The position numbers and the translations under genes are program-made. Under the pieces are notes generated by a model. It was not told the DNA's origin and did not search any database. It saw only the letters and a list, made by a program, of their open reading frames with translations. From TK10-74A sp965217625 (GTDB lineage Bacteria > Chloroflexota > Dehalococcoidia > Bin125), in NCBI GenBank assembly GCA_965217625.1, contig OZ244557.1, forward strand, positions 124,001 through 188,000: a stretch of DNA of 64,000 bases, in the 5' to 3' direction. Every line of letters starts with the position of its first letter. The stretch's first letter is position 1. Positions 8,220-16,659 of the stretch are shown piece by piece.

Positions 8220-8612
8220 ATGCTCGACCCCCGGCGCGTCCGCAGCTTTGCCATTCTGGCCGGGATCGTGATCCTGGTGGTGACGCTGGTCGCGCTGCTG
8301 ACGCCCGGCATCCGGCCCGGCGGCGTCAGCAACGAGACGGGGCACTTCCTGCTCTTCGCCGGGCTGGGCTTCGTGGTCGGGCTCTATCGCGGCGCGGGGC
8401 CACAGCGGGGCGTCCTGCGCGACCTGCTGGGGCTGCTCGTCGGGCTGCTGGCCTTCGCCGCCCTCACCGAGCTCGGCCAGTTCCTCGTCGAGGACCGCTC
8501 GCCCGAGCGCGCCGACATCATCGCCGACGCGGCCGGCTCGGCCGCCGGGCTGTTCACCGGCGCGCTCGCCGGCCTGATCCTCGCCGACCGACCCAGCCGG
8601 CGCCGCCCCTGA
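8220..8612 (+). CDS. VanZ-like membrane protein
   Basis: This 130-residue protein has about four hydrophobic segments. TPGIRP and ETGHFLLFAGLGF match the VanZ N-terminal half, and ERADIIADAAGSAAGLFTGAL matches its C-terminal motif (R..D..DA.GS..G). VanZ was named for teicoplanin resistance, but most family members have no known role. The start at 8220 follows GGAGGAG, with a TACCAT -10-like box at 8198-8203. It is divergent from LRR copy 1 and convergent with the following binding protein gene. Confidence 0.75.
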   Translation: MLDPRRVRSFAILAGIVILVVTLVALLTPGIRPGGVSNETGHFLLFAGLGFVVGLYRGAGPQRGVLRDLLGLLVGLLAFAALTELGQFLVEDRSPERADIIADAAGSAAGLFTGALAGLILADRPSRRRP

Positions 8613-8630
8613 CCCGCCGCCGCCCGCGGC

Positions 8631-9812
8631 CTACTCGGATCGGCCTGGGCGCAGCACGGTGTAGCCGAAGTTCTCGGCCGTGCGCTCGGCCGGCGGCAGC
8701 ACCTCGACGACGGACCGCGAGAGCCCCACGACCTCCCCGTCGGCGTCGAAGCGGTAGTTGTCGCCGATGGCGCCGCTCCAGGTGATGTCGTACAGGCAGT
8801 CGCGGAAGCCGTCGGCGTCCTGGTCGTCGCCGATCCGTTCGAGGCAGGCGGCCGCGATGTAGACGGTGTCGTAGGCCGACCCAAGGTGCCAGGGCAGCGT
8901 GATGTAGTCGTAGCGCTCGCGGAAGTTGGCGAGCACCTCCTGCGCCTTCGCGTTCTCGGGGTCGGCGGCGGCGGTGATGGCCTTCAGCCCCGTGGCCGCG
9001 TCGCCGGCGATGTCGAGCGCGGTGGCGCCGACGGTGATCGTTTCGCCGTAGATGGGGCCGTCGTAGCCGAGCTCCCGCGCCTGCTTGACGATCGTGCCCG
9101 CCGCGAACTCCGACTGCGGCGCGATGTGCAGCGCGTCGGGCTCGGCCGCGAACAGCTTGGTCAGCGGGGTGCGGAAGTCGGTCGTGTCGGAGGCGAAGCG
9201 CTCCGCCGCGACCACCCGCCCGCCGTTCTCCTCGAACCGCGCGACGGTGGTGCGGCGCACGCCCTCGGCGTAGTCGGTCTCCTCGGTGATGGTGGCCAGC
9301 GCGCGGACGCCGTCGGCCCAGAGCGTGTCGCCGGTGGTGAGGCCCACCTCGATGTCGCTGATCTGGGTGCGGAAGATGTAGTCGCCGGCGTTGGCGATGT
9401 CGGGGTTGCTGGCCAGCCCGGAGAACAGCACGACGCCGTCGGCCTCGGCCAGCGGCGCCACGCCGAGCATCGCGCCGCTGCACGACGTCCCCAGGATGAT
9501 CTTGACGCCCTCGACGTCGGTCAGCTTGCGGTAGGCGCTGATCGCGTCCTGGGCGCCGCACTTCGAGTCCTCGACGACCAGCTCCAGCGGTCGCCCGTCG
9601 ATGCCGCCGGCGGCGTTGATCTCGTCCATGGCCATGGTCTTGGACTGGACCGCCACCGTGCCGTAGGTCTCGCCGGGCCCCGTCAGCGACTCCATCACGC
9701 CGATGCGGTACGGCTCGGGCTCGGCCGGATCGCCGCCGCAGGCCGCGGCGACGGCCGCCAGCGCCGCCAGCAGTCCGGCCGCGACGATGCCCCGCCGGCC
9801 GATGGGTCGCAT
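8631..9812 (-). CDS. Branched-chain amino acid-type ABC substrate-binding lipoprotein
   Basis: The 393-residue protein has a signal peptide ending in a lipobox (AVAAACGG, Cys about 25), then YRIGVMESLTGPGETYG, the start of a LivK/periplasmic-binding type I fold. Later segments (DEINAAGGIDGRPLELVVEDSKC, and SYDTVYIAA-like helices) fit the family. It would capture amino acids, amides or similar small ligands at the cell surface. No permease or ATPase genes adjoin it, so the transporter partners must lie elsewhere. Confidence 0.87.
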   Translation of the reverse strand: MRPIGRRGIVAAGLLAALAAVAAACGGDPAEPEPYRIGVMESLTGPGETYGTVAVQSKTMAMDEINAAGGIDGRPLELVVEDSKCGAQDAISAYRKLTDVEGVKIILGTSCSGAMLGVAPLAEADGVVLFSGLASNPDIANAGDYIFRTQISDIEVGLTTGDTLWADGVRALATITEETDYAEGVRRTTVARFEENGGRVVAAERFASDTTDFRTPLTKLFAAEPDALHIAPQSEFAAGTIVKQARELGYDGPIYGETITVGATALDIAGDAATGLKAITAAADPENAKAQEVLANFRERYDYITLPWHLGSAYDTVYIAAACLERIGDDQDADGFRDCLYDITWSGAIGDNYRFDADGEVVGLSRSVVEVLPPAERTAENFGYTVLRPGRSE

Positions 9813-9853
9813 GCGCCACCCCCTGACCGCGGCCGGGGCGCATCCGCCCCTGA

Positions 9854-10894
9854 CTAGCCGCTCGCGACGGCGGCCTCCCGCACGCCCGCCTCCGGCGACC
9901 CCGCCGTCATGGGGTTGCCCGCCTCGCCCGCCACGACGGTGAAGCCCATGTCGGCGATCATCGCGTGCGCGTCGGCCGTCTTCTGCCCCGGCTCCGTCAG
10001 GTAGCCGTCGACGAAGATCGAGTTGGCCGCGTACAGGCCCATCGCCTGCATCGAGCGCAGGTGCACCTCACGACCGCCGGCGATGCGGATCTCCGCCGCC
10101 GGGTTGAGGAAGCGCGCCAGCGACAGCTGCCGCAGGCACTGGTTCGGCGTCAGTGTGTGGACGTCCGCCAGCGGCGTTCCCTCGATGGGGATGAGGAAGT
10201 TGATCGGGATCGAGTCGGGCCCCAGCGAGCGCAGGTCCATGAGCACGTCGATGACGTCCTCGTCGGTCTCGCCCATGCCGAAGATGGCGCCCGTGCACAG
10301 CTCGAGCCCGGCCGCCCGCGCCGCCCGCAGCGTGCCCAGCCGGTCCTGGTAGGTGTGCGTCGTGACGATCTCCGGCGAGAAGCGCTCGCTGGTGTTGAGG
10401 TTGTGGTTGAGCCGATCGACCCCCGCCGCCGCCAGCTGCCCCGCCTTGTCGCCGTCGAGGATGCCGACGCAGGCGCAGAGTTCGATCTCCATCTCGTCCT
10501 TGATCGTGCGCACCACGTCGGTGACGAAGTCGACCTCCCGCTGCGTCGGACCGCGGCCGCTCGCCACGATGCAGTAGCGCATCGCGCCGGCCGTCTTGGC
10601 GCGCCGCGCCGCCTCGACGATCTGCTCCTTCTCGAGGTAGGGGTACTTCTCGATCTCCGCCTCCGACACGGCCGACTGCGAGCAGTAGTTGCAGTCCTCC
10701 GGGCAGAGCCCGCTCTTGGCGTTTTGCAGCACGTGCAGCTGCACCGTCGTGCCCCAGTGCTGGTGGCGCACGCGGTAGGCCGCCGCCAGCAGGTCGAGCA
10801 CCTCGGCGTCGGGCGACTCCAGCACGGCGCGCGATTCCTCACGGCTCAGGCAGTCGCCGGCCAGCGCGGTGTCGGCCAGTCGGGCATAGTCCAC
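9854..10894 (-). CDS. bioB: Biotin synthase
   Basis: This 346-residue radical SAM enzyme has CPEDCNYC (Cys64, 68 and 71) binding the SAM-cleaving 4Fe-4S cluster. Further matches to BioB are ENRHNLNTS-like DRLNHNLNTSERF, GAIFGMGETDED, IPINFLIPIEGTPL, RIAGGREVHL and the C-terminal NSIFVDGYLTEPGQ. It inserts sulfur into dethiobiotin. Length is normal. GGAGG lies before the ATG at 10894. The next upstream gene encodes a carboxyltransferase whose holoenzyme would use biotin, a sensible functional link. Confidence 0.96.
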   Translation of the reverse strand: MDYARLADTALAGDCLSREESRAVLESPDAEVLDLLAAAYRVRHQHWGTTVQLHVLQNAKSGLCPEDCNYCSQSAVSEAEIEKYPYLEKEQIVEAARRAKTAGAMRYCIVASGRGPTQREVDFVTDVVRTIKDEMEIELCACVGILDGDKAGQLAAAGVDRLNHNLNTSERFSPEIVTTHTYQDRLGTLRAARAAGLELCTGAIFGMGETDEDVIDVLMDLRSLGPDSIPINFLIPIEGTPLADVHTLTPNQCLRQLSLARFLNPAAEIRIAGGREVHLRSMQAMGLYAANSIFVDGYLTEPGQKTADAHAMIADMGFTVVAGEAGNPMTAGSPEAGVREAAVASG

Positions 10895-10963
10895 GGGATC
10901 CTCCTTCTCCGTACGAGGGCGCCGCGCTCCGGCGTCGCGTACGGCCTGCGGCTGATTCTCGCC

Positions 10964-11004
10964 GACCGGCGGCGCTGCGGCAATGCGCCGCCCGCCCGCC
11001 GGTC
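10964..11004 (-). terminator. GC-rich hairpin between the carboxylase and bioB genes
   Basis: GACCGGCGG and CCGCCGGTC form the base of a stem with a second inner GCGGCGC/GCGCCGC pairing. It lies in the 135-bp gap after the carboxylase stop and before bioB. No T-tract was seen, so termination is only suggested. Confidence 0.35.
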
Positions 11005-11029
11005 GCTCCGGGTGCTGTTACGGGCGTCG

Positions 11030-12613
11030 CTACGGGCGCATCCCGTGCAGCGTGCGGATGCCCACCTGCGACGGCAACTGCTGCGCGTAGGCGATGGCCA
11101 GCCACTCGGCCAGCATGGGCCGCGTGTCCCGCGGGTCGACGATGTCCTCGACCGCGAACGCCTCGGCGGCGCTGAACGGACTGCGCAGCGCGATCAGCCG
11201 CTGCTCGATCTCCTTGCGACGCGCGGCCGGGTCGGGCGCGGCGTCGATCTCGCGCCGGTAGGCCGCGTCGACGCCGCCCTCGATCGGCAGCGAGCCCCAC
11301 TCGGCCGACGGCCAGGCGATGCGGAAGCAGAAGCGGCTGAAGTCCTGGTGCGCACCGCCCGCGACGCCGTACAGCCGCCGCACGACCACCGTCGCCCAGG
11401 GCACGCGGCTGTCGTCGATCGCGCACGACGCCCGCACCCCCGCCCGTAGCGTGCCCTCGGATTCGCCCGCCCGCCCGATCACGAAGCCCGGCTGGTCGGC
11501 GAAGTTGATGATCGGCAGGTGGAAGACGTCGCACAGGTCGACGAAGCGCTCGAACTTGCGCGCCTCCTTGGCCCCCATCGCGCCGCCGTAGTGCATCGGG
11601 TCGTTGGCCAGCACGCCCACCGGCATGCCCGCGATGCGCGCGAAGGCCGTCACCTGCGCCCGCCCGAAGTAGCGCGCCATCTCGAAGAACGAGCCCTCGT
11701 CCACCACCATCCGCACCAGCTCGCGCGTGTCGTAGCCGCGGTTGCGGTGGCGCGGCACGATCGAGGCCAGCGCCTCCTCGCGCCGATCGGCGGGGTCGTC
11801 GCAGGGCCGCACCGGCGGCAGCTCGTGCACGCTCGACGGCAGGTACGAGAGGAAGGCCCGGATCTGCGCCAGCGCCTCCGCCTCGTCGGCGGCGTCGTTG
11901 TCGACCACGCCGCTGTGTCGCGCGTGCACCTTGTAGCCGCCCAGCTCCTCCTTCGTGATCGGGTCGCCCAGCGACCGCTTGACCAGCGGCGGGCCGCCGG
12001 CGAAGACCTGCGTCGTGCCGCGCACCATGACCGAGAAGTGGCTGGCCGGCACCTCGGCCGCGGGCAGCCCCGCCACCGACCCCATCGCCGCCGAGACGAC
12101 CGGCACTTCGGCCAGCAGCCGCGTCCAGCGCTCGGGCCAGTACAGCTCGGGCAGGTAGGTGCGGCCCATCTCGGCCGTCGCGCGGATGTCGGCGCCGAAG
12201 CCGTCGATCAGCCGGATCAGCGGGATCTTCAGCTCCTGCGCGATGCTCTCGATGTGCGCCGACTTGTTGCCGCCGCTGTGGATCTGCGACGCGCCCCCCT
12301 CGGCCCGCGAGCCGCTCTTCGGTCGCGCCGTGAAGTCCGACCCCACGAGCGCCGCCGGCCGCCCGTCGATCCGCGCCGTCCCCATCACCGTCGCCGACGG
12401 GTGGAAGCCCGTCAGCTCGCCGTCGCGGTAGTAGCCCATCCCGGCCAGCTTGCCGCGCTCCCGGAACGACCCCTCATCGGTCAGCTGGTCGATGCGCTCG
12501 CGCACCGTCAGGCGGCCGCGCGCGTGCTGATCCGCGACCCGCTCGGGGCCGCCCATCTCGGCCGCCAGGGCGCGCCGCTTCGCGATCTCGTCGATTTCGG
12601 GCTGCCAGACCAT
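11030..12613 (-). CDS. Acyl-CoA carboxylase carboxyltransferase (beta) subunit
   Basis: This 527-residue protein has the two crotonase-like halves of propionyl/acetyl/methylcrotonyl-CoA carboxylase beta subunits. RGRLTVRERIDQLTDEGSF opens the N-half, and the C-half has VLANDPMHYGGAMGAKEARKFERFVDLC, LPIINFADQPGFVIG and the trailing AVEDIVDPRDTRPML. It transfers carboxyl groups from carboxybiotin to an acyl-CoA. The biotin carboxylase/carrier subunit is not in the window. The exact acyl-CoA substrate cannot be read from sequence alone. Confidence 0.9.
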   Translation of the reverse strand: MVWQPEIDEIAKRRALAAEMGGPERVADQHARGRLTVRERIDQLTDEGSFRERGKLAGMGYYRDGELTGFHPSATVMGTARIDGRPAALVGSDFTARPKSGSRAEGGASQIHSGGNKSAHIESIAQELKIPLIRLIDGFGADIRATAEMGRTYLPELYWPERWTRLLAEVPVVSAAMGSVAGLPAAEVPASHFSVMVRGTTQVFAGGPPLVKRSLGDPITKEELGGYKVHARHSGVVDNDAADEAEALAQIRAFLSYLPSSVHELPPVRPCDDPADRREEALASIVPRHRNRGYDTRELVRMVVDEGSFFEMARYFGRAQVTAFARIAGMPVGVLANDPMHYGGAMGAKEARKFERFVDLCDVFHLPIINFADQPGFVIGRAGESEGTLRAGVRASCAIDDSRVPWATVVVRRLYGVAGGAHQDFSRFCFRIAWPSAEWGSLPIEGGVDAAYRREIDAAPDPAARRKEIEQRLIALRSPFSAAEAFAVEDIVDPRDTRPMLAEWLAIAYAQQLPSQVGIRTLHGMRP

Positions 12614-12690
12614 GTTGTGCCTTTCGCCGTCGGACTCGTCGCGGGGCAGGATAGCCGACGGCGTCGGTCCGGGGCCTGCGGCCGCGACGC

Positions 12691-12720
12691 GCAGAGCCCG
12701 CTCGACCGAGCGGGCTCTGC
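12691..12720 (-). terminator. 12-bp perfect hairpin after LRR copy 2
   Basis: GCAGAGCCCGCT and AGCGGGCTCTGC pair perfectly around CGACCG. It lies about 100 bp downstream of the LRR copy 2 stop. The central 20 bp (GCCCGCTCGACCGAGCGGGC) are identical to the hairpin at 15523-15548. No U-run follows, so it may act as a stabiliser or as a terminator of unusual type. Confidence 0.55.
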
Positions 12721-12819
12721 TGCCAAGTCACTGGCGCCTCCCTGTCGGCGGGTAGTGTCGCCGCACGTCGGGCCGACCGCCGTGTCGCTGCGAACTGCCC
12801 CACCCCGCCACTGCCCTGG

Positions 12820-15462
12820 CTATTCGCCGCGCGGGCCCAGTTGCACGTCCTCCAATTCAGCGGGCAGCGAGCCGGTCAACTCCGACCAGTCCAGCGAGAG
12901 CCACCATAGGTTTCGCAGGGCTCCCAGTTCCGGTGGGATCGGGCCGCTCAGTTCGTTGCCGTCCAAGTTCAACTGGCTCAGAGAGCTCAGCAACCCGAGC
13001 GCGGCCGGGATCGGGCCGCTCAGGCGGTTCCAGATAAGGAACAGAACCTCCAGGTCGCGCAGGGCCGCCAATTCCGGCGGGATCGCGCCCTTGAGTTGAT
13101 TCCCGCTCAGATACAACTCGCGGAGTGCCGACAGGTCGCCCAACAGTGGCGGAATCCGGCCCGAGAGACCGCGTTCGGCGAGGTTCACGCCTCGCACGCG
13201 CCCAGGTTCCCCCTCGACTATGACGCCCTCCCATGTCGTGATCGGCACGCCGGGGTCCCAACCCAGCGTGCCACCGCCGGTGAGAGCGGACTCAGAGGCG
13301 AGCAGCACCGCGCAGTCAGTCACCAACCCGGGGTTGTCGCCTGGGTTCGGCACGACCACGCCGTTCTCGCAGAGGTGTGTCGGCAGAGGCGGCGGCGGTG
13401 GGCAGTCAGGCAGCCCGAGACGATCCAGGTCGTTCTCTCGCGCATCCCGAAGCCGCGGTGGGACACAGCCCGTCAGGCCCGGGTTGCCGCCCACCGACAA
13501 CACGTCGAGGGCGCGCAAGTATTCCAGGTCTCCTGGGATCGCCCCCACCAGTTGGTTGTCGGCCAACCGCAGGGATCGCAGGGCACCGAGGGAACCGAAC
13601 CTGTCGGGGATTGCGCCCGTCAGTTGGTTTCCGTGCAACCACAGGAACCGAAGGTTGCTCAGGAGCGCCAGCGATGCCGGGATTGCGCCCTGCAACTGGT
13701 TGTCATGCAGCCGCAAGACCTCCAGGTTGAGCAATGCGCCCAGTTCCAGCGGAACCGCGCCGACAAAACGGTTGCGGTCAAGCCGCAGAGACTGCAGTGC
13801 GGACAGACCGCCCAACTCCGGCGGGATGCGGCCCGTGAGACCGCGTCTCGGCAACTCCAGCGCTCGCACGCGGTCGGGCTGATTCAGTGTCATCGTGCGC
13901 TCCGGCGGCCCACTGACGGTGACGCCCTCCCACTCGGTGATCGGGGTGGCGGCGTCCCAGTTGAGGGTCGCAGTGCCCGCGAGTATGTCCCGCGCCGCGA
14001 GCAGGATGGAGCAGTCGGCGACGAGGCCGCGGTTGGCCCGACCGCCGACCACCACGACACCGTTCTCGCAAGGCGGCGGCGCGCATTCGGGCAGCGAGTG
14101 ATTGTCGTCCCCTCGGTCCCGCCACGCCGACAAGAGCGCCTGAGGCACACAGCCGGTCAGACCGGGGTTGCCGCCCAGGGAGACGGAGCGGACGGGCAGG
14201 GCTGCGAGGGTCGGAGGGAGTTCCCCCGTGAGTTGGTTTGCGTGCAGGCGCAGGGTTCTGAGAAGGGGGAGGAATCCCAGGCCCGCCGGGATCGTCCCCG
14301 TCAAACGGTTCTCGCTCAAATCCAGGTCTGTCAGATGGTCCGAGAACCCCAGTTCGGCCGGGATTGTGCCGCTCAACTGGTTGCGGCTCAGATCTAGGGA
14401 CCTGAGACGCTGCCGGGTCCACAACCCGGCAGGGATGTCACCTGTCAGCCGGTTGTCGGATAGATCCAATTCCTCCAGGCTGCTCAATCGCACTAACGCT
14501 GCCGGGATGCTGCTGGTGAGTTGGTTGTGGCTCAACCGCAAGCTCTCCAGCTTGCCGAGGCGCCCGAGCGGCTCGGGGATCGCACCGCTCACTTGGTTGT
14601 GGCTCAGCCAGAGGTATCGCAGGTCTCCGAGCGCCCCCAGTTCCACCGGGATCGGGCCGCTGAGGCGGTTGAAGCCGAGATCCAACCACTGCAGGTTCTC
14701 CAGGGCCCCAAGTTCCGCTGGGATCGTGCCGTTGAGCCGGTTCAACGACAGGTGCAGGCCTGCGAGGTTCCGCAGCGTCCCTAGTGCTGCCGGGATCGCA
14801 CCGGTCAGTTGGTTGTTACTCAGCCGCAACTCGCGCAGTTCGGACAGATCGCCTAGTTGCGCTGGGATGTGCCCCGTGAGCCCGCGCCCGTCAAGGTCCA
14901 GCCACGTGACGCGCTTCGGCACCCCGATTCCGAGGACCCCGACCCCGTCCCAGACCACCACTGATCTGCTCGGGTTCCAGTCGAGCTTGGCGTCCCCGGC
15001 GAGCACCTCCTTGATCGCGAGGAGGGCAACACAGTCAGCGACCATCCCCGGGTTGTTGCCGGGATCGGGGACGGCCCATCCGTTCTCACACGGCGACGGC
15101 TCCTCCTCTGCGGGTTGCTCGGCGCCGGCCTCTGGCGTCTCGACTTCGGTCTCCTCGGCCGCCTCTACGACCTCGCGCGCCTCGGTCTCAGACTGCTCCT
15201 CAACCTCTGCCGCGACTTCCGCCCCCGCTTCCTCCGCTGGCTCCGCCTCGACCTCTGGCTCAGCCTCCTCCTCCACTGCGACCGCCTCCGGTGCCTCGGC
15301 CCCTGGCTCCGCCTCCGCCGCCGCCTCTACCGCCGCCGCCGGCTCAACCGACGCGACGCGCTCCTCCTCCTCTCCCCCACCCCCCGACGTCAGCACCACG
15401 GCCGCCACGACGACGGCCACGACCACTACGGGGATCACGAACCAGAGGACACGCAAGCGCAC
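12820..15462 (-). CDS. Membrane-anchored leucine-rich-repeat surface protein (LRR copy 2)
   Basis: This 880-residue paralogue of 5482-8124 has the same architecture: MRLRVLWFVIPVVVVAVVV anchor, a Glu/Ala-rich stalk to about residue 130, then three LRR cassettes, each with a Cys-capped LL...W.....WEGV cap and repeats such as LRNLAGLHLSLNRLNGTIPAELG. The first two cassettes end GCVP....LP.CPPP. Sequence identity to copy 1 is partial and repeat contents differ, while overall length is the same. It is monocistronic, bounded by hairpins on both sides. The likely role is cell-surface binding; the ligand is unknown. Confidence 0.88.
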   Translation of the reverse strand: MRLRVLWFVIPVVVVAVVVAAVVLTSGGGGEEEERVASVEPAAAVEAAAEAEPGAEAPEAVAVEEEAEPEVEAEPAEEAGAEVAAEVEEQSETEAREVVEAAEETEVETPEAGAEQPAEEEPSPCENGWAVPDPGNNPGMVADCVALLAIKEVLAGDAKLDWNPSRSVVVWDGVGVLGIGVPKRVTWLDLDGRGLTGHIPAQLGDLSELRELRLSNNQLTGAIPAALGTLRNLAGLHLSLNRLNGTIPAELGALENLQWLDLGFNRLSGPIPVELGALGDLRYLWLSHNQVSGAIPEPLGRLGKLESLRLSHNQLTSSIPAALVRLSSLEELDLSDNRLTGDIPAGLWTRQRLRSLDLSRNQLSGTIPAELGFSDHLTDLDLSENRLTGTIPAGLGFLPLLRTLRLHANQLTGELPPTLAALPVRSVSLGGNPGLTGCVPQALLSAWRDRGDDNHSLPECAPPPCENGVVVVGGRANRGLVADCSILLAARDILAGTATLNWDAATPITEWEGVTVSGPPERTMTLNQPDRVRALELPRRGLTGRIPPELGGLSALQSLRLDRNRFVGAVPLELGALLNLEVLRLHDNQLQGAIPASLALLSNLRFLWLHGNQLTGAIPDRFGSLGALRSLRLADNQLVGAIPGDLEYLRALDVLSVGGNPGLTGCVPPRLRDARENDLDRLGLPDCPPPPPLPTHLCENGVVVPNPGDNPGLVTDCAVLLASESALTGGGTLGWDPGVPITTWEGVIVEGEPGRVRGVNLAERGLSGRIPPLLGDLSALRELYLSGNQLKGAIPPELAALRDLEVLFLIWNRLSGPIPAALGLLSSLSQLNLDGNELSGPIPPELGALRNLWWLSLDWSELTGSLPAELEDVQLGPRGE

Positions 15463-15512
15463 GGATCACGTCCACACCAACCGCACCCCTGCGTACCCGC
15501 ACTCTACACCCC
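15463..15512 (-). promoter_or_regulatory. Upstream region of LRR copy 2, conserved with copy 1
   Basis: This matches the 8125-8175 block before LRR copy 1, notably AACCGCACCCCTGCGTACC. See that entry for the interpretation. Confidence 0.5.
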
Positions 15513-15522
15513 GGCAACGCGA

Positions 15523-15548
15523 AGGGCCCGCTCGACCGAGCGGGCCCT
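15523..15548 (-). terminator. Hairpin downstream of tRNA-Asp
   Basis: AGGGCCCGCT and AGCGGGCCCT form a 10-bp stem around CGACCG, 13 nt beyond the tRNA 3' end on its own strand and followed by TTCG only. The placement suits a tRNA terminator. Its 20-bp core is repeated at 12691-12720. Confidence 0.6.
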
Positions 15549-15561
15549 CATGTGGGTTCGA

Positions 15562-15638
15562 TGGCGACCCCGAGCGGATTCGAACCGCCGGTCTCCACCT
15601 TGACAGGGTGGCGTGTTAGGCCGCTACACCACGGGGCC
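15562..15638 (-). tRNA. tRNA-Asp (GTC) with encoded CCA
   Basis: Folded by eye, the minus strand gives a 7-bp acceptor stem (GGCCCCG with CGGGGTC, one G-U), D stem GTGT/ACAC, anticodon stem CCACC/GGTGG with loop CTGTCAA (anticodon GTC), T arm GGCGG-TTCGAAT-CCGCT, discriminator G and a genomically encoded CCA. All invariant features are present. Confidence 0.97.
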
Positions 15639-15710
15639 GTCCTGTGAGTGTAGGAACGCGTCGCGACCGGGGCAATGCGCGGCCCATCGGACTCAGGCCC
15701 CGTTGGCCCG

Positions 15711-15716
15711 TATACT
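15711..15716 (+). promoter_or_regulatory. -10 element for the small basic membrane protein gene
   Basis: TATACT lies 31 nt before the ATG at 15748, with GGAGG between. No convincing -35 was seen. It is divergent from tRNA-Asp. Confidence 0.5.
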
Positions 15717-15747
15717 GAACCCGTACGGTCGAGGTGGAGGCATCGCG

Positions 15748-16146
15748 ATGGCCAAAGGCAAGCGCGGCGGACGGGGCGGCGGTCGCAAGGCGGCCGCGCC
15801 GCCCCAGCAGTTGGGCGGGCGACCACGGCGCAACCGCGGTCGCGGAGGGGCGCCGGCGGAGCAGGAGCTGCCCACGGCGGCGCCCGGCGCGCACGGCCTG
15901 CCGTCGTCGATCATGGGCGGCCACGCCAGCGTCGACCTCTCCCGCGCCGCCGCAGGCGCGATCCGCCGGCCCGGCCTGCGCCGGCGCAACCGCGGCGGGC
16001 CCCGCACCGAGTCCGAGCGCATCGCCCGCGGCCCCCGGGTGATCTACGACTTCCGCTACGTCCGCGCCGATCTGCGCTGGATCGCGCTGACCAGCGCCGC
16101 CAGCGTCGGCGCGGTGCTGCTCGCCTGGCTCGCGCTGCGCGTCTGA
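15748..16146 (+). CDS. Small Arg/Gly-rich protein with C-terminal membrane segment
   Basis: I do not recognise this 132-residue protein. The first roughly 60 residues are rich in Gly, Arg, Lys and Pro (MAKGKRGGRGGG onward), suggesting a disordered nucleic-acid or phospholipid-contacting tail. Residues about 110-130 (WIALTSAASVGAVLLAWLALRV) form one membrane helix at the very end, giving a tail-anchored topology. The start is set by GGAGG and the -10 box. It stands alone between tRNA-Asp and fabZ. Confidence 0.7.
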   Translation: MAKGKRGGRGGGRKAAAPPQQLGGRPRRNRGRGGAPAEQELPTAAPGAHGLPSSIMGGHASVDLSRAAAGAIRRPGLRRRNRGGPRTESERIARGPRVIYDFRYVRADLRWIALTSAASVGAVLLAWLALRV

Positions 16147-16170
16147 GGCCGGCGCGGCCCTGCGTCGCTG

Positions 16171-16659
16171 CTATGGGCCGCCGGCCGCCGGATTCGCCAC
16201 GATCGCGAACGTCAGCGTCCCGGCCGCGGCCAGCTCCCCATCGACCGTCGCCCGCGCCGACGCCTTGCCGACGCCGCGCCGCAGCCGGTCCAGCGACACC
16301 TCGAGCCGCAGTTGGTCGCCGGGTTTGACCTGTCGGCGGAAGCGCAGCCCGTCGATGCCGGCGAACAGCCCCAGCTTGCCGCGATGTTCCGGCGCGCTCA
16401 GCGCCGCCACCGCCCCCACCTGCGCCAGCGCCTCGACGATCAGCACGCCCGGCATGATCGGGTTGCCCGGGAAGTGCCCCTGGAAGAAGGCTTCGTTGGC
16501 GCTGACGTTCTTGATCCCCACCGCCGACGTCCCCCGGTGCAGATCGACGATCCGGTCCACCAGCAGGAACGGGTAGCGATGCGGGATCGTCGCCAGGATC
16601 TCGTCGATCTCCATCGTCTCCGGCGCGTCCGTCTGACCGCCCTCGTGCGATGTCGTCAC
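16171..16659 (-). CDS. fabZ: 3-hydroxyacyl-[acyl-carrier-protein] dehydratase FabZ
   Basis: This 162-residue hotdog protein has the FabZ signatures LPHRYPFLLVDRI-like IPHRYPFLLVDRIVDL and FFQGHFPGNPIMPGVLIVEALAQVGA, with the catalytic His in GHFPG and the Glu in VEALAQ. It dehydrates 3-hydroxyacyl-ACP in fatty acid elongation. Its ATG overlaps the stop of the upstream PHP gene by 4 bp, so it is translated in a unit with PHP and ymdB. The N-terminus is about 15 residues longer than the minimal enzyme. Confidence 0.95.
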   Translation of the reverse strand: MTTSHEGGQTDAPETMEIDEILATIPHRYPFLLVDRIVDLHRGTSAVGIKNVSANEAFFQGHFPGNPIMPGVLIVEALAQVGAVAALSAPEHRGKLGLFAGIDGLRFRRQVKPGDQLRLEVSLDRLRRGVGKASARATVDGELAAAGTLTFAIVANPAAGGP

